Assembly: GCA_012295275.1 (NCBI GenBank)
Contig: CM022676.1
Span: 2,802,369 to 2,866,368 of the forward strand
DNA: 64,000 nt
Direction of reading: 5' to 3'
DNA from: Chrysomallon squamiferum
Lineage: Eukaryota; Mollusca; Gastropoda; Neomphalida; Peltospiridae
The notes below the pieces were generated by a model. The model made no database searches, had not been told where the DNA came from, and was given only the letters and a program-made list of their open reading frames with translations. Of the stretch, positions 40,790 to 54,469 are shown in pieces. Numbering within the stretch: the stretch's first letter is position 1; each line of letters starts with the position of its first letter. The position numbers and the translations under genes are program-made.

Positions 40790-40890
40790 AAACAAGTCTA
40801 CAAATAAAAACTTGGTTTATGGTTAACGTGACCGTGAACATGTGTGTCAGTGACTGTGTCGCTGATGTCGTTATCACGTAATGCTGCCGA

Positions 40891-40981
<91 letters not shown>
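40790..40981. repeat. Left arm of inverted repeat around BTB copy 5
   Basis: A 100-bp unique part (ACAAGTCTACAAATAAAAAC to GTTATCACGTAATGCTG) followed by a CT run (40895-40981). The reverse complement of both, in mirrored order, is at 44841-45034. The unique part belongs to the conserved 5' flank of the family (compare 24594-24650), so this is the original and the other arm the copy. Confidence 0.85.
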
Positions 40982-40983
<2 letters not shown>

Positions 40984-40989
40984 AAATAT

Positions 40990-41068
40990 ACACAGTTTTT
41001 TTGTTTACTTACGTTAAAATAAATATTATTTTCTGTTGTTATCATTTTATTAATTCAGTGATAACAAA
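40990..41068 (+). promoter_or_regulatory. Conserved proximal 5' region, copy 5
   Basis: Same motif series as before copy 3 (TTAAAATAAATATTATTTTC, then TTAATTCAGTGATAACAAA up to ATG), here following a CT tract instead of an AC tract. Conservation between copies with different upstream sequence suggests selection or recent conversion. Confidence 0.5.
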
Positions 41069-43106
41069 ATGGCTGCAGCACAAACCGAAGTCGTGGATGA
41101 TGTAACCATCCCTCGAGAAACAGAAGTAAAAAATACTTCCGGTTTTGTTGATAACTGGCAACATGGACGAACTATCATTGAAAGTCTCGGATATTCTCTC
41201 AAAGAAAACATTCTCTGTGACGTCACATTCATTGTCGGAGAGGACAGGACACGTATCCAAGCTCACAAGTTGATACTCAGTCTGCGCAGCTGTGTGTTTC
41301 ACGCCATGCTGACAGGAGATCTGAAAGAACAGGGTGATATTGTAATCCCAGACACTGAAGCAGAAATTTTTCACTTGTTTTTAGAGTAAGAAATTATCCA
41401 TTTTATTTAATTTTTTAATTAATTAATCAGTATGTATGTATGTATATATGTTTGTATGTATGTATGTTTGTATGTATGTGTGTATGTATATAATATGCAT
41501 GTTTGTATGAATGTATGTATGTATGTATGTACATAATATGCATGAATGTATTATATGTATTTTAGCATCTGAATTTATCTGTCTTTTGTACGTCTGAATA
41601 AATGTTTGCGTGAGTAAATGTATGTGTGTGTGTGTGTATATGCGTATTTAATATGTGTATTTGATATTTCCTTTTCGAAAGTTTCTGCTTTTCAAAAAAA
41701 AAATGTATATATTTTATTTTATTCTGATATAATTCATGCAGAGATATGTGTGTAATCTCTATGTATGTATGTGTGAGTGTGCGTGTATATATATAATATG
41801 CATGTATATATGTATATAGTTTAGTATCTGAAGTTCTCTGTCTTATGTACGTCTGTATGGATGAATGTTTGTGTGAATATATAACCATTATATAAAACTA
41901 TAATCTTTGTATGTATATATATTTGTATGTGTTTGTGTGTGTTTGTATATGTAAGTATGCTTGCATCCATATATGTATATTTGAATATGTGTGTGTGTGT
42001 GTGTGTGTGTGTGTCTGTGTGTGTGTTTGTTTATTTAAGTCTTCTTTCTTCTATTTTCCAGATTTCTTTATACTGATGAAACGGACTTTAAAGCCGACAA
42101 CGTCATTCGATTGTTGTACCTTGCCAGGAAGTATGACGTCACTAATCTAGAAAAGAGATGTCTTAACTATCTTGAAACGGAAATGACGACAGAAGACGCA
42201 TGCATTGTACTCGAAGAAACCCACACTTATAAACAAGACGATTTTACGGAAACATGTCTGGAATATATTTGGGAAAATGGCGAAGCTGTACTGAATTCAG
42301 AGAGTTTCACAGATCTCTGTCGTGAATGTTTTAGAAAGATAATTGAATCTGATGATCTGAACGCCACTGAGGAGACAGTTTTTCAGTCATGCATGAAATG
42401 GAGTGAAGCTGAGTGCAGACGACAGGAAAAAGAAATAACAGCAGAAAACCAACGTGAAGTCCTGGGAAAAGAGCTATACCTCATTCGCTTTCCTCTTCTC
42501 GACTTAGAGTATTTTCAAAATCAGGTTTTGCCTAAAAATATTTTAACTCAATGTGAAAAATTCGAAACTGTCTGTTCCTATGTCTACCCAGAGATAGATG
42601 TGTCACTTTTCAGCAAAAGCCGCAGAATTGGTACAAAAAAGAAGTTAATCGAAATTGATAGATTTAAAAATATTTGTTTCCAGTCCGTCGATGATGTTTC
42701 TTCCTTGTACAATGATGCGATTACATTTTGTTTAAACACGAACGCATCTTTGAAAGGTTTTAGTATTCTCACTTTTCCAAGAAAAAGTACAACATTTTCA
42801 ATCAAAGCCAGTGTTTGTGAAGTATCGACAGATGTGATTGTGCCAGGATCTTTAGTAGATAAAGAAATCGATAAGTCTGTTTTTGATGTTGATTTTCCAA
42901 TCCCTTTAAACATAGAGAAAGACACACAGTATAAACTGATTGTTGAAAGTGAAGGAAGAGTTAGATGTGAGACGGTGAAGAGACAAGGTGACATACGTGA
43001 AGGTTTTCTGAAGTGTACCTTGTCAGATAGCGGAGAATGTTCTCATAAGTGTTACATGTTCTGGAATAAATCAGACTTTATATCGGAATTAAAATTCCTC
43101 GTGTGA
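41069..43106 (+). CDS. BTB-BACK-PHR protein, copy 5 (intact)
   Basis: Exons 41069-41385 and 42062-43106, phase-2 junction with GTAAGA donor and ATTTTCCAG acceptor, give 453 residues. The N-terminus (MAAAQTEVVDD) is shorter than in copy 3. BTB is at about 40-138 (NILCDVTFIVG, AHKLILSLRSC, GDLKEQGD), BACK at about 143-250 (YLARKYDVTNLEKRC, KWSEAEC near 218, LGKELYLIRFP) and PHR at about 294-453 (RIGTKKKLIEIDRF, NTNASLKGFSILTF, SIKASVCEV, EKDTQYKLIV, EGFLKCTLSD). The architecture is that of BTBD3/6-type cullin-3 adaptors; partner and substrate are unknown. The PHR loop after FPRK is minimal (STTF). No frameshift or stop is seen. It lies inside an inverted repeat with about 195-bp arms. Confidence 0.91.
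41386..42061. repeat. TG/TATG-rich intron of BTB copy 5
   Basis: Almost entirely imperfect GTAT/GTGT repeats, including GTATGTAT runs at 41430-41530 and a GT run at 41990-42030 near the acceptor. It contains an internal near-repeat (the TTAGTATCTGAA-like segment at 41563 and 41820), indicating tandem growth of the intron. Confidence 0.8.
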
Positions 43107-44067
43107 ATTTGATTTACATTATATTTATAAAATATAATATTACTGTAGGAATTATAAATTATAAATACAGATATATACCCATATTGTTATTAAGACCAGT
43201 ATTCTCTATACACACACATACGTGCATTCATAACTGCACATACACACATACACAAACTCAGCAGCTCCCGAAACATAAAACAGAAGAAGAAAATCACACC
43301 AACATAACAAAATAAATTATAATACAAATAGAAGAAAAGTTGAAAACAATAATACAGAAATTATTTGGAATTTTCAAAGAACAATGGATTACTAACAGAC
43401 GAGGAATTTCTTTCGTTTTGGTAGAAAATTATTATTTTGTATCCTGAACAAGAAAGTGCATGACATCAAATGACTGAAAAAAGCTCGGATTAACTTTTTG
43501 TAAATTAACTTTGCAGTGATAATCTTAATTGTTGTTTTAGATAATAGTTTTATTATTAATATTTCTTGTCTCATAATTTTTGACTGTTCGTGCTTTACTT
43601 TGGAAACATTATAGTATCATCTGCCTGCTTTGATCATGTTCTATAAACATTATTTATATTATTTCTCATAGTAACGTGTCATCTGTGTGTTAAACTCATG
43701 TTTTTTTGCACAATTGTTCGTTTTAACTCCGATTACGGAGTAGAGCGAAGAATCAAGGGAACTCACTCTGGGATAATAACATACATGATTTCATCAGAGT
43801 CACGTACTATTTATTTATTTTAAATTATTTTTATTCATTTTTATTCGAGAGAAATAAGTTATTTGTATTGTGAAATAGTAATGAGAAAAGATTTTCTATG
43901 TAGTTTTATTTTATTTTTAATTTTAAAATAATGATTATTATTATTTTCGTGACTCTGGATTACAATATTTTTGATTGATAAGGTAATTAATTATATTTGC
44001 AGTTCGAAAACGAACTAATGAATAGCTACATATATATATATATGAATTTGACTACAATATAAATTAT
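43107..44067. other. 3' flank of BTB copy 5
   Basis: Short ACA-rich stretch (43205-43265), the conserved segments shared with copies 1, 2, 4 and 7, and the GAGTCACGTACTA end. No gene. Confidence 0.72.
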
Positions 44068-44212
44068 TATACTGTCCTATGCTATCCTATCCTATGCTCT
44101 GCTAGACTGCATTACACTAGATTGCACTCTACTATACTATGCCATAATATACTATGCGATACAAAGCTATACTTCCTATTCTATACAATACTACACTATA
44201 CTATCGTATAAA
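44068..44212. repeat. CTATA-type pentanucleotide tract
   Basis: Imperfect CTATA/CTATG/CTACA pentamers, counterpart of 33966-34135, followed by the same AT-rich sequence (GTGAATTATAATATTTT). Confidence 0.83.
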
Positions 44213-44834
44213 TAATTATTGTTGTACTTTTACTTTGAATATAAAAAATATAAATATAATAACAAAATTGCCTTTACATTATGAAAGAATTACAAATAAC
44301 TATTTTTTATATTGTATTTTTAGTGCGAATATAATTTTGTTTTTAATAATTAACAACTATTTATAAACAATACATAGGGATAGATAATATAATTACAATA
44401 CATTTGGAAAATACACGTTTCAGTCGGTTTTATTACTCTTCTAATGTTTCTTTTTCTTTCTTTCTCAACGTGAATTATAATATTTTCTAATAATAATGTA
44501 TTACATTCGAAAGTTTTAACTGTGGGTAGCAATACTTGTTGTACATTTTAGCTTAATAAAATATTTCCACATAATAATGCATTTTTATTTGTTTTCAAAT
44601 GTAAAAATGAGTAATTGTTGCTGTACCTTGGTTTTCAATGTATAGTAAAAGGTTAGGGATATTTAAAGAATTATGTGAAATTGCTAAGTAGAAAAACACA
44701 TAGACAGAGAGACAGAGAGACAGACAGACAGATAGAGAATAGATTATATAAATACAATTTGAAAACATAAACAAAAATATGTTTTGGAAGCATTTGAAGG
44801 AAACAGTATGAAGAACAATAGAAAACAAACAAAA

Positions 44835-45034
<200 letters not shown>

Positions 45035-45689
45035 AGAGAGATATCACTAATTAAAAACAAAAGTAGCTGCACTTCACAAGGTGTATACATACGTCTATGA
45101 ATATCAACAGCTGAGTTTGTGAATCCTGTCTCTACAGAAGATTTACTAATTAATAGAAAGGAAACAACACAGCGCGATAACTTTCTAAAACGAAAATTAA
45201 AAACAAAATCAAAACGTTGGTGACTTAGCTTCACAATTGCCATAACGATAAAGATACATAAATTCTCTCTTATTCGTAAATTTACTCACATTATACACAC
45301 AAACACACTTATATACACACTCTGGTTTACGCTCTTTCACATACACAACTATGGACGCTACAGGCATGAATTCAAATACTCACTGTGGCACATAAAGTCT
45401 CTCGTACCTTTCATATACTCACACTAAACACAAAACTCATTTACTGACTAGCATACGCTGAAATACTCACTATCGTATATAAATATTACACAAATAAACA
45501 TACTAAACATATACACACATAGACTCACGCTCTGGCACATACATTTTCAAATATTCATACAATCATATACGAACAATAACATACACAGAGCATACGCAAT
45601 CATACATACGCACAGTATACACATATCCTCACAAAGTAACATTATCAACATACATTTTCAAAATTGTAATAAACATAGGTTCACTGTGT
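45035..45689. other. Flank parallel to 34775-36280
   Basis: Begins with the segment AGTAGCTGCACTTCACAAG...CTGTGAATCCTGTCTCTA shared with 34805-34880 in direct orientation, then degenerate ACTCACAnTA minisatellite sequence. No coding content. Confidence 0.7.
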
Positions 45690-46075
45690 AGAACTATATA
45701 CTGTGATGAGAAAGAGGTATATATTCTGTAATAAACGCATCTATTGTGATAATAAAAATGTATCTGTCGTAGAAATAAAATTGTATCTATTGTGGTAATA
45801 AAGATGTATCTGTTCTGGTAAAAAAGATGTATCTATTGTGGTAATGAAGATGTATCTATTGTGGTAATAAAGATGTATCTGTTCTGGTAATAAAGATGTA
45901 TCTGTTCTGGTAATAAAGATGTATATATTGTGATGACAAAGATGTATCTATTGTGGTAATAAAGATGTATCTGTTGTGGTAATGAAGATGTATCTCTTGT
46001 GGTAATAAAGATGGTTCTGTTGTGGTAACAAAAATATATTTGTTGTAATAATAAAGATGTTTATGTCCCGGTAAT
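45690..46075. repeat. 22-24 bp minisatellite
   Basis: About fifteen imperfect units of AAAGATGTATCTnTTGTGGTAAT. The counterpart at 36300-36368 has only two to three units. The unit equals the terminal inverted sequence of the 36340-37511 block, so the end of that block seems to have been amplified here. Confidence 0.88.
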
Positions 46076-46519
46076 ATAAACGTATCTAATGAGATAATAA
46101 CAGAGATAAGGTTCATCTGACCCAGGGTTAGATTCCACCACCTGAACTGTAGGGGACAGGTTATTACCAAAGGATTCCGCTCTACCCTCGGGGCCGAAGG
46201 GGATTGGTTCAGCCCACCTACGAATTTCGCCGAGGAGGCTGGTTTAATTAGGGCAAATACAGTTTGTGAAGCTTGGCTCTTAGCCACTCTCTGATTTAAA
46301 CGCCAGGACGATGTTTAGGCAGCCAATAATGTGTACCAGGTTGTCACTGACGAGCCACATACTCTAAGATGAGGGCAGTCAGTATATCTCCAGGGGGTCC
46401 TTCAGTATTAGTTTTAGTCAGCATTAATAATTGGTTTGTAATCATTAATTTCATCTGTTTTTCTTATTACAATATACAAAACAATGGTTAAATGTATAAT
46501 ACACTAAAGAAAATATTCC

Positions 46520-46840
46520 ATGTTTATAAATGAAGCTGTGCACGGTAGAACTGGAGCTGAACCCACACCGCGTGTAGTACAGACAGACTTTGAGGTGGCT
46601 GCTATCCAAGCTGCTCAAGAGATGTACCCAGACGCCGAGATCAGAGGATGTTTTAATCAAACTGTGTGGAGGAAAGTCTCAGAGAAAGACCTTGCAGTCG
46701 AGTACAGGATCAAACCTGATCTACTCCGCCATGTTCGTAGAGCCGCTGTCTTGTCACTACCCTTATTCAACCAAGTGCAGGACGTCGTGAACGACAGATA
46801 CGTCCTTCCAAATCCGAAAAGCTCACCGCAGCCTGTTTGA
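46520..46840 (+). pseudogene. MULE-type transposase fragment
   Basis: An open frame of 106 codons encodes RVVQTDFEVAAIQAAQEMYP, DAEIRGCF, then QTVWRKV and LAVEYR. This matches the catalytic-core region of MULE (Mutator-like) transposases, where an acidic residue in TDFE is followed by a GCxFHxxQ motif. Here the FHFxQ part is shortened to FNQ, losing the histidine. N- and C-terminal parts of a transposase are absent and a GA tract follows directly, so it is a dead fragment. Base composition (about half GC) stands out from the AT-rich surroundings. Recognition is from memory of the family motif. Confidence 0.65.
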
Positions 46841-46853
46841 GTTCGTCACAAAC

Positions 46854-46957
<104 letters not shown>

Positions 46958-47212
46958 ACATATGTCTATTTAAGTCACTTGTCTTTATTACGTAGGTATA
47001 AATATATTTGATATTTACTGTCTGCTGAAATTCAGTTATCTAAATTATCCGTTACATCTATGATCGTGTATGTGTCTGACTCATTATCGGATAAGTATAT
47101 AATATTAGCCTTCAAAAATGTATCCATGCATCATGATCAAATTGCAGCATTTATGTTTAACCAATGGCTTCTTTCATACCTTTATCAGGCACCTTCGACT
47201 TGAACAGTTATA

Positions 47213-47320
47213 GTCACGTGAATCACAGTCACCACATGACAACATCGCAGTCCAAGTCTTCGAACTCGCGACCTTTCAGTTAAACGTCCAGCGATAGAAC
47301 AACTGCACAATCACGAGAAA
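47213..47320 (-). mobile_element. tRNA-derived SINE-like fragment, copy 2
   Basis: Near-identical to 28597-28706; the minus strand reads GGTCGCGAGTTCGAAGAC, a B-box-like motif. The flank to the right (ATAACGTATTTGTATTTGA...) also resembles that of the other copy. Confidence 0.6.
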
Positions 47321-47329
47321 AATAACGTA

Positions 47330-47408
47330 TTTGTATTTGAGTTGTTAAATACAAACAATGAGTAACTGTTATGTACTTTTTATTTCATTTTATTTATTTA
47401 TAGAATTA

Positions 47409-47468
<60 letters not shown>

Positions 47469-47927
47469 GCCAAATGAAAATGAAACAACAACAAAAACTA
47501 TTAAGAAGAGTAAATAAAACTGAATAAACCACTACAATTACTACAACAACAACTACTAAAACTACTGCTACTACTAGTACTACTAATAAGTAATATTGCA
47601 ATAATAACGGTCGGGGGGGTGAGAACAAGAAAACAATAGAAAAACCAAAATAAAAACAACAACAACAACAGAAAAACAACGATTAATATCACCTAAATAA
47701 ACTGTCAGTACTTATTATTATTATGAAAGCTCACTGTAAATATTATGCTCAATATAGATTTTTAATTTCATTACCGAAAACGTAACACAATTTTGTGAAA
47801 CGCGTATTAATACTTTTACGATCGATGTATAAGAGTTATCTTCCTTGAACCAAGTAGCTCATTAAAAGCAGGTCAGAATCCGAGTGAATACTTTCAGAAA
47901 CAAAAATTCTCAACTACATTAATAATT
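47330..47927. other. Intergenic segment parallel to 37610-38160
   Basis: AT-rich stretch with a TAA run at 47409-47467, a CTA-type run at 47530-47590 and the AAATAAACTGTCAGT...ATCTTCC start of a repeat unit. It matches 37620-38110 in order and sequence, showing the two intergenic blocks are duplicates. Confidence 0.7.
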
Positions 47928-48620
47928 AGGTGAAATCTACGTATACTGAAACCCACAACTTGTGACCTTCATTGCTCAGTTCAGACGGAATCAACGAACA
48001 TCAAACTAATCGTATTTGATAGAGTTTAGAGAGCCCAAGACACTCGTTAACCAAACAAAGTTTAACTTAGGAACTCCAAGTTTTATCGACAATATAGGTC
48101 ACCCGTGACTTATTCTGAACCCTATCAGTTCTTATATGGATATAAGGACAAAGTGGTTCAATATAGGGAATTCCGAGTATCCTTTGTACATTCCATTTAC
48201 AATACATTATCTTTCTAAATGAGACTGCTGCAAGATAAAATTATAAAAATAAAAAGGAAGGAAGGAATAAAAATAGGATGTTCATTGGGTCAGTTATGTT
48301 GTCCACATCGTCATTTAAACTCATCGACATCTTTGATCACAGCATGTCTGACTGTGTCAACTCGGAAGTCAACTGTGACGAGGAGTTCTGTTGTATCTGA
48401 ACTTTCCACTTCAAATCTGGCTACAGCTGCACAATCAGCATTTAACCACACGTTTGGGTTGAAGGGCAAAATGCCTCAACATTTCGTATGTGATTCAATA
48501 TAAGAACGGCGTGGTTGTTCAATACAGGGGACTAGACAATGAAAATACCCGAATGTAGTTTTTCTGACGCGGCGTGAAATTCAACGTTTTTCGATCATCA
48601 TATGCAAACACTATGACGTG
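47928..48620. repeat. Dispersed repeat, copy 2 (unclassified)
   Basis: Shares both outer segments with 16031-16690 (CTACGTATACTGAAACCCAC at the left; GTTGAAGGGCAAAATGCCTC at the right). The middle is unlike copy 1. No recognisable protein. Confidence 0.6.
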
Positions 48621-48629
48621 AAATTCAAC

Positions 48630-49738
48630 TTTTTTCAAAGAAATCTTTGTTATGTGTTGAATGTATGCAATTTATATTGGATGTATATGTAATGAATATA
48701 GGGCTGAATTACGCTTTAGATAATGAATATATGCGAAACAATAACTAAATGTTCCTAATTTGAAATTATAAAGTTTACACCAAATCCACTGCATCAGCAA
48801 ACAAAACTGTGAAGCTGACATCCAGTTCAGCTGAAATATCATTCAGAGCTTCAGAGCGTACACAGATGCAGATATCAGTTTTATTTATTTATTGTATTTC
48901 TTTTATTAGCAACTGGGAAAACCCCCATAATCCGCACGTAGAGTAAAGAATGTGAGAGATCGAGATTGTCACGTAGTACAGTGACCTAGTAACAATTATT
49001 ATCAAACTTAATTTCCAGAAAGTTCTATATATAAGCCCACATCTAAATAAACTCTCGATTAAAACATGGCGGATGTGAGAATTATTCTGGACATAAATAT
49101 TTAATTTCAATAGCAAGAAAAATAATGTCGAAGATTTTTTAATACTTTAATAATCAATGTTTATATAAGAGTTGTCTTCCCTGAAACACCTAGATCACAA
49201 AAAGCAGGTCAAAGTTCGAATGGATAACTTTTAAAAGTAAATATTCTTAATTATCTTAATAATTATCTCAGTCAAAAAGTAATTCTTTTATTTAGTTTTC
49301 ATAAAATAAAATTAGGAATAAATTAAGATGATAACTACTGCTTATCTTTATTTCTAAAAGAGTTAATTTGAAATTGAAAGTAGTATTTATTGCTTTCTTT
49401 TCCTTGAAAAAGTCAGATATTTACTAGGAAGTAACTTAAATACAGGACACACTGCTGAAGGTGACGTTTCTAGAAGGTAAGTTTTTCTTTTCGTTAGAAA
49501 CAAAGATTTTTCTTATTACTGATTTTTCTGTAGATATATTTTGAAACCTGATTATCCATTTGAAACAAATACAGTGAAATATTGGTTATTTGTTGAAGGT
49601 TTGCTGTGTGTTTTGGATGTATACATAAAGAATAGAAATATCTGTAAACGATTTTACCACGTAGCACTGTGACCTAGTTAACAATGTTATCAAACTTTAC
49701 CTTCGAGAATATTCGCCGCTAAGATATCAGAAAACAAG

Positions 49739-49786
<48 letters not shown>

Positions 49787-50950
49787 TAGTAGTAATTATA
49801 AAATAAAATAAAATAAAATAAAACTCAGGAAAAAAAAAATCGAAAAAGAGCCCCATTCCCCACCAAAAGAAAAGAAACAAACGAAGAAACGAACCAAAAA
49901 TAAAAAAAATAAAAGAAGAACGTAATAAAAAGAAAAGAAATTAGAGGGTTGAAAAAACGTAATACAAAATAATAAGCCAAAAATCACTTGAATAAACTGT
50001 CAGGTATAACATGGTGGACGGAGGATAAATATTGATATTTAATGTTATTACCAAAAAAAATAATTTCGTCAAATGCTTCTTCATGGTTTAAGGATCAGTG
50101 TATAAGTGTTATCTCCCTGAAACTCCTCATTGTTAGAGTGGATAACGTTTAAAAAATAAATCACTATATCAATGGTAAAGTGATTTTTAATTCAGTTTTC
50201 ATAAAATAAAATTAGGAATATATTAAGAAGATAACTACTACTTACTATTGTATTTAAATGTGTAAATTTAAAATTGAAATTATTAACTATTTTGTTTTGT
50301 TTTCATGGAAACATAAGTTTACTAGGAAGTAATTTACATATAGAACACATTGCTAAAGGTGACGTTTCTAGAAGGGGTAAGTTATTATTTTTGTTAAAAA
50401 CAGTTATTATTATTATTCGTGATTTTTATGTAGATACATTTCTAAACATAATTGTTTATTTATAACAAATACACTGAAATCTTCGTTATGTGTTGAATGT
50501 ATGCAATGTATATTGGATGTATATGTAACGAAGGAGCGGATTAGTCTTTAGATAATGAAGATTTGCGAAATAATAACTAAATATCCGTAGTTTCAAATTA
50601 TAAAGATTACACTGTAAACTTTACAGTATTTGTCTGTTCACAGTTATTCGCTTTGCTCTCTTCCATTCTTTGTCGCCATATCCACTTCGTCAGTAAATCA
50701 AACTGTGAAGCTGACATCTAGTTCAGCTAAAATATTATTCAGTACTTCAGAGTGTACACAGAAGTTGATATCAGTTTATCAATTTTATTTCATTTATTAG
50801 CAACTTGGAAACCCTGCATAATCCGCCCCTCGAATAAAGAATGTATGTGATAGACTTCGTCACGTAGTCCAGTGACCTAGTTAACAATGTTATCAAACTT
50901 TACCTTCGAGAATGTTCGGCGCTTCGACATGCGAAAAACAATTTAGATAA

Positions 50951-50998
<48 letters not shown>

Positions 50999-51010
50999 TA
51001 ATAATGATAC

Positions 51011-51056
<46 letters not shown>

Positions 51057-51622
51057 CTACGGTACGACAACAATAACAGCAATAAACAAATAAAAAAACG
51101 GATTAATTAAACTGACAAATATAAATGGTACATTTGAGTATTACGCTGAAAATAAATATTTAATTTTATTACCCACAAAATAATTTTCTGAAAAATAATT
51201 ATTAACGATGCAACGACTGATGCTACTCTAAAAGTTTTCTACTCAGATAAAACGCAGGTCAAAGTTCGAGTGGAAAACTTTTTAAAAATAAAAATACTTA
51301 AATGCATTAATAATTATTTCAACACTGGTGAAGGTGACTTTTGTAGAAGGTAAGTTTCTTTGTGTTAGATTTTTCTTATTACTTTATTTCTGTAGATACA
51401 TTTGGAAACCTAATACTCTATTTAAGACAGTGAAATATTGGTTATTTGTTGAACTATGTAGTATGTTTTGGATGTATATATAAAGAATGCAGAATTTATG
51501 TAATGAATTTTGTCACGTAGTACAGTGACCTCTTTAACAGTGATTGTCAAAATTTACCTCCGAGAAAGTAGTAGTAGTAGTAGTAATAGTAATAGTAATG
51601 GTAATAGTAATAGTAATAATAA

Positions 51623-51653
<31 letters not shown>

Positions 51654-54403
51654 AATGATTGTAATAAAATAAAATGAAGAATAAGCGCAATATCATCTGA
51701 ATAAACTGTCAGCTATAACATGGCAGATCTGAGGATTATTCTGGATATAAATATTTAATTTCATTAGAAAGAAGACTAATTTTGTCGAAGGTTTCTTAAT
51801 ACTATAAAGATCAATGTTTGTATAAGAGTTATCTTCCCTGAAACATCTCATAAAACTTAGTCAAAGTTCGGGAAAGTCCGTCCCTGAGTCTGACGCCTAG
51901 ATCATAAAAGCAGGTCAAAGTTCAAGTGGATAACTTTTGAAAAATAAAAATACTCAGTTACATTAATTATCTCGATGGTATAGTGATTTTTAATTTAGTT
52001 TTCATAAAATAAAATTAAGAATATTTTAAGACGATAACTATTACTACCATTATTTCTAAAAGAGTAAATTTAAAATTTAAATTAGTATCTATTGTTTCGT
52101 TTTCCTGGAAATTGTCAGACATTTACTGGGAAGTAATTTACATGCAGGACACACTGCTGAATGTGACGTTTCTAGAAGGTAGGTTTTTATTTGTGTTAGA
52201 AACAAAGCTTTTTCTTAATACTGACTTCTCTGTAGATACATTTCGAAACCTAATTGCCTGTTTAAAACAAATACAGAGAACTCCTGGTTTTGTGTTGAAT
52301 GTATAAAATGTATACTGGATGTATATGTAATGAATACAAGGGAGAATTAGGCTTTAGATAAGGAGGGTTTGCGAAAGAATAAGTAAATGTTCCTAGGGGC
52401 AAATTATAAAGTTTGCGCAGTTGTCCACATTGCTGTCTCTTCGCCATTGCATGTCGACATATCCACTGCGTCAGCAAACCAAAGTGTGAAGCTGACATCT
52501 AGTTCAGCTAAAATATCACTCAGAGCTTGAAAGTATACACAGATGTAGACATCAGTTTTATTTATTTATTAATAATCTGGCTCTAGATTCAAAAATGAAT
52601 GTATTCGTTAACAATGTTATCTGACTTTACCTTCGAGAAAGTTCGCCGCTCAGATATCAGAAAACCAATGTAGATATAATAATAATAATAATAATAATTA
52701 TTATTATTATTATTATTATTATTAATAATAGTAATTATTAATAATAATAATAATAATTTTATTAGCCCCATATACAGTTTTCTCATCGATAATGGTTAAC
52801 CATTCAACTATTTATGTTTGTCTAACTGTTATCTGTTCAGATAAAAAAACAAAAACAAAACAACACAAAAAATCAGGTCAGAGCTAGAGTGGATATTTTC
52901 AAAAATAACAATACTCAGCTACATTAATAAATATCTCAACCGTAAAGTGATTTTTAATTTGGTTTTCACAAAATAAAGTTAGGAATATATTACGAAGATA
53001 ACTGTTAGTTATTATTATATTTAAAAGTTGTAAATTTAATATCGATAGTTGTATTCATTGTTCTGTTTTCGTGGAAATCGCGAGATGTTTGCTGGGAAGT
53101 AATGGACATACAGCACACACTGCTGAAGGTGATGTTTCTAGAAGGTAAGTTTTTTTTTGTGTGGTATAAACCAAGTATTTTCTTATTACTGATTTTTCTG
53201 TAGATACATTTCGAAACCTGATAGTCTGCCTGAAAGAAGCACAGTGAAAACTGTTTATTTGTTGAAGGTTTGCAGTGTATTTTGTGTGTATATATCATGA
53301 ATACAAAATGTATGTAATGATTTTTGTCACGTAGTAAAGTGACGTCGCTGATAATGATTATAAAAATTTACCTTCGACAAAGTCCGCCGTTAATAATAAC
53401 AATAATGATAACAGTAGTTAAAAAAAAAAAAAAAGCCCTCTTCCCCACCAAACAAATAGGGAATAAAAAAATAAAAATGTAAAATAAAATAAAATTAAAA
53501 TTGAGCCAGAAATCATCTGAATAAACTGTCAGCTATAACATGGAGAACTGAGGATAATTATGGATATATTTAATTTTATTACCAAGAAAAATAATTTTGT
53601 CAATTGCTTCTTAATGGTCTAACGATCAATGTGTAAGAGTTATCTTCCCTGAAACGCCTCGATCACAAAAAGCAAGTCAAAGTTCGAAGAGGATAACTTT
53701 TAAAAAATAAAAATACTCGATTACATTAATAATTATTTCAGTGGTAAAATGATTTTTAATTTAGTTTTCATAAAATAAAATTAGGAATAAATTAAAACGA
53801 TAACTACTAGGTAATACTATATCTAAAAGTGTAATTTTTAAGTTAATATTAGTATCTATTGTTTAGTTTTCCTGGAAACAGTCAGACATTTAGTGGGAAG
53901 TAACTTAATTACAGGACACGCTGCTGAAGAGGACGTTTCTAGTGAAATAGAGGTAATATGTTGAATGCAAGCAATGTATATTGGATGTACTGTAATGAAT
54001 ACAGGTGTGGGTTAGACTTTATGTAAGGAAGGTTTGCGAAATAAGAACTAAATGTTGCTACTTTCAAATTATAAAGTTAATACTGTAAACTGTGCAGTAT
54101 TTGTCTGTTCACAGTTATTCGCATTGCTGTCTCGTCACCATTGCTTGTCGCCATATCCACTGCGTCATAAAAACTAAACTGCGAAGTTGACATCTAGTTC
54201 AGCTAAAATATCACTCAGAACTTCAGTGCGTGCACAGTTACAGACATCAGTTTTATTTATTTATTTTATTTCTTTTATTAGCAACTGGGAAAACCCCCAT
54301 AATCCGCACTTAGTGTAAAGAATGTATGAGATCGATTTTGCCACGTAGTACAGTGACCTAGTTAATATTGTTATCAAACTTTACCTTCGAGAAAGTTCAC
54401 CGC

Positions 54404-54469
<66 letters not shown>

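Noticed and set aside
41042-41374. Minus-strand frames opposite each BTB exon 1 (such as the one containing FFQISCQHGVKHTAAQTEYQ)
   Set aside because: They recur only because the sense exon is conserved; they lack start context, splice logic or family similarity and are antisense shadows.
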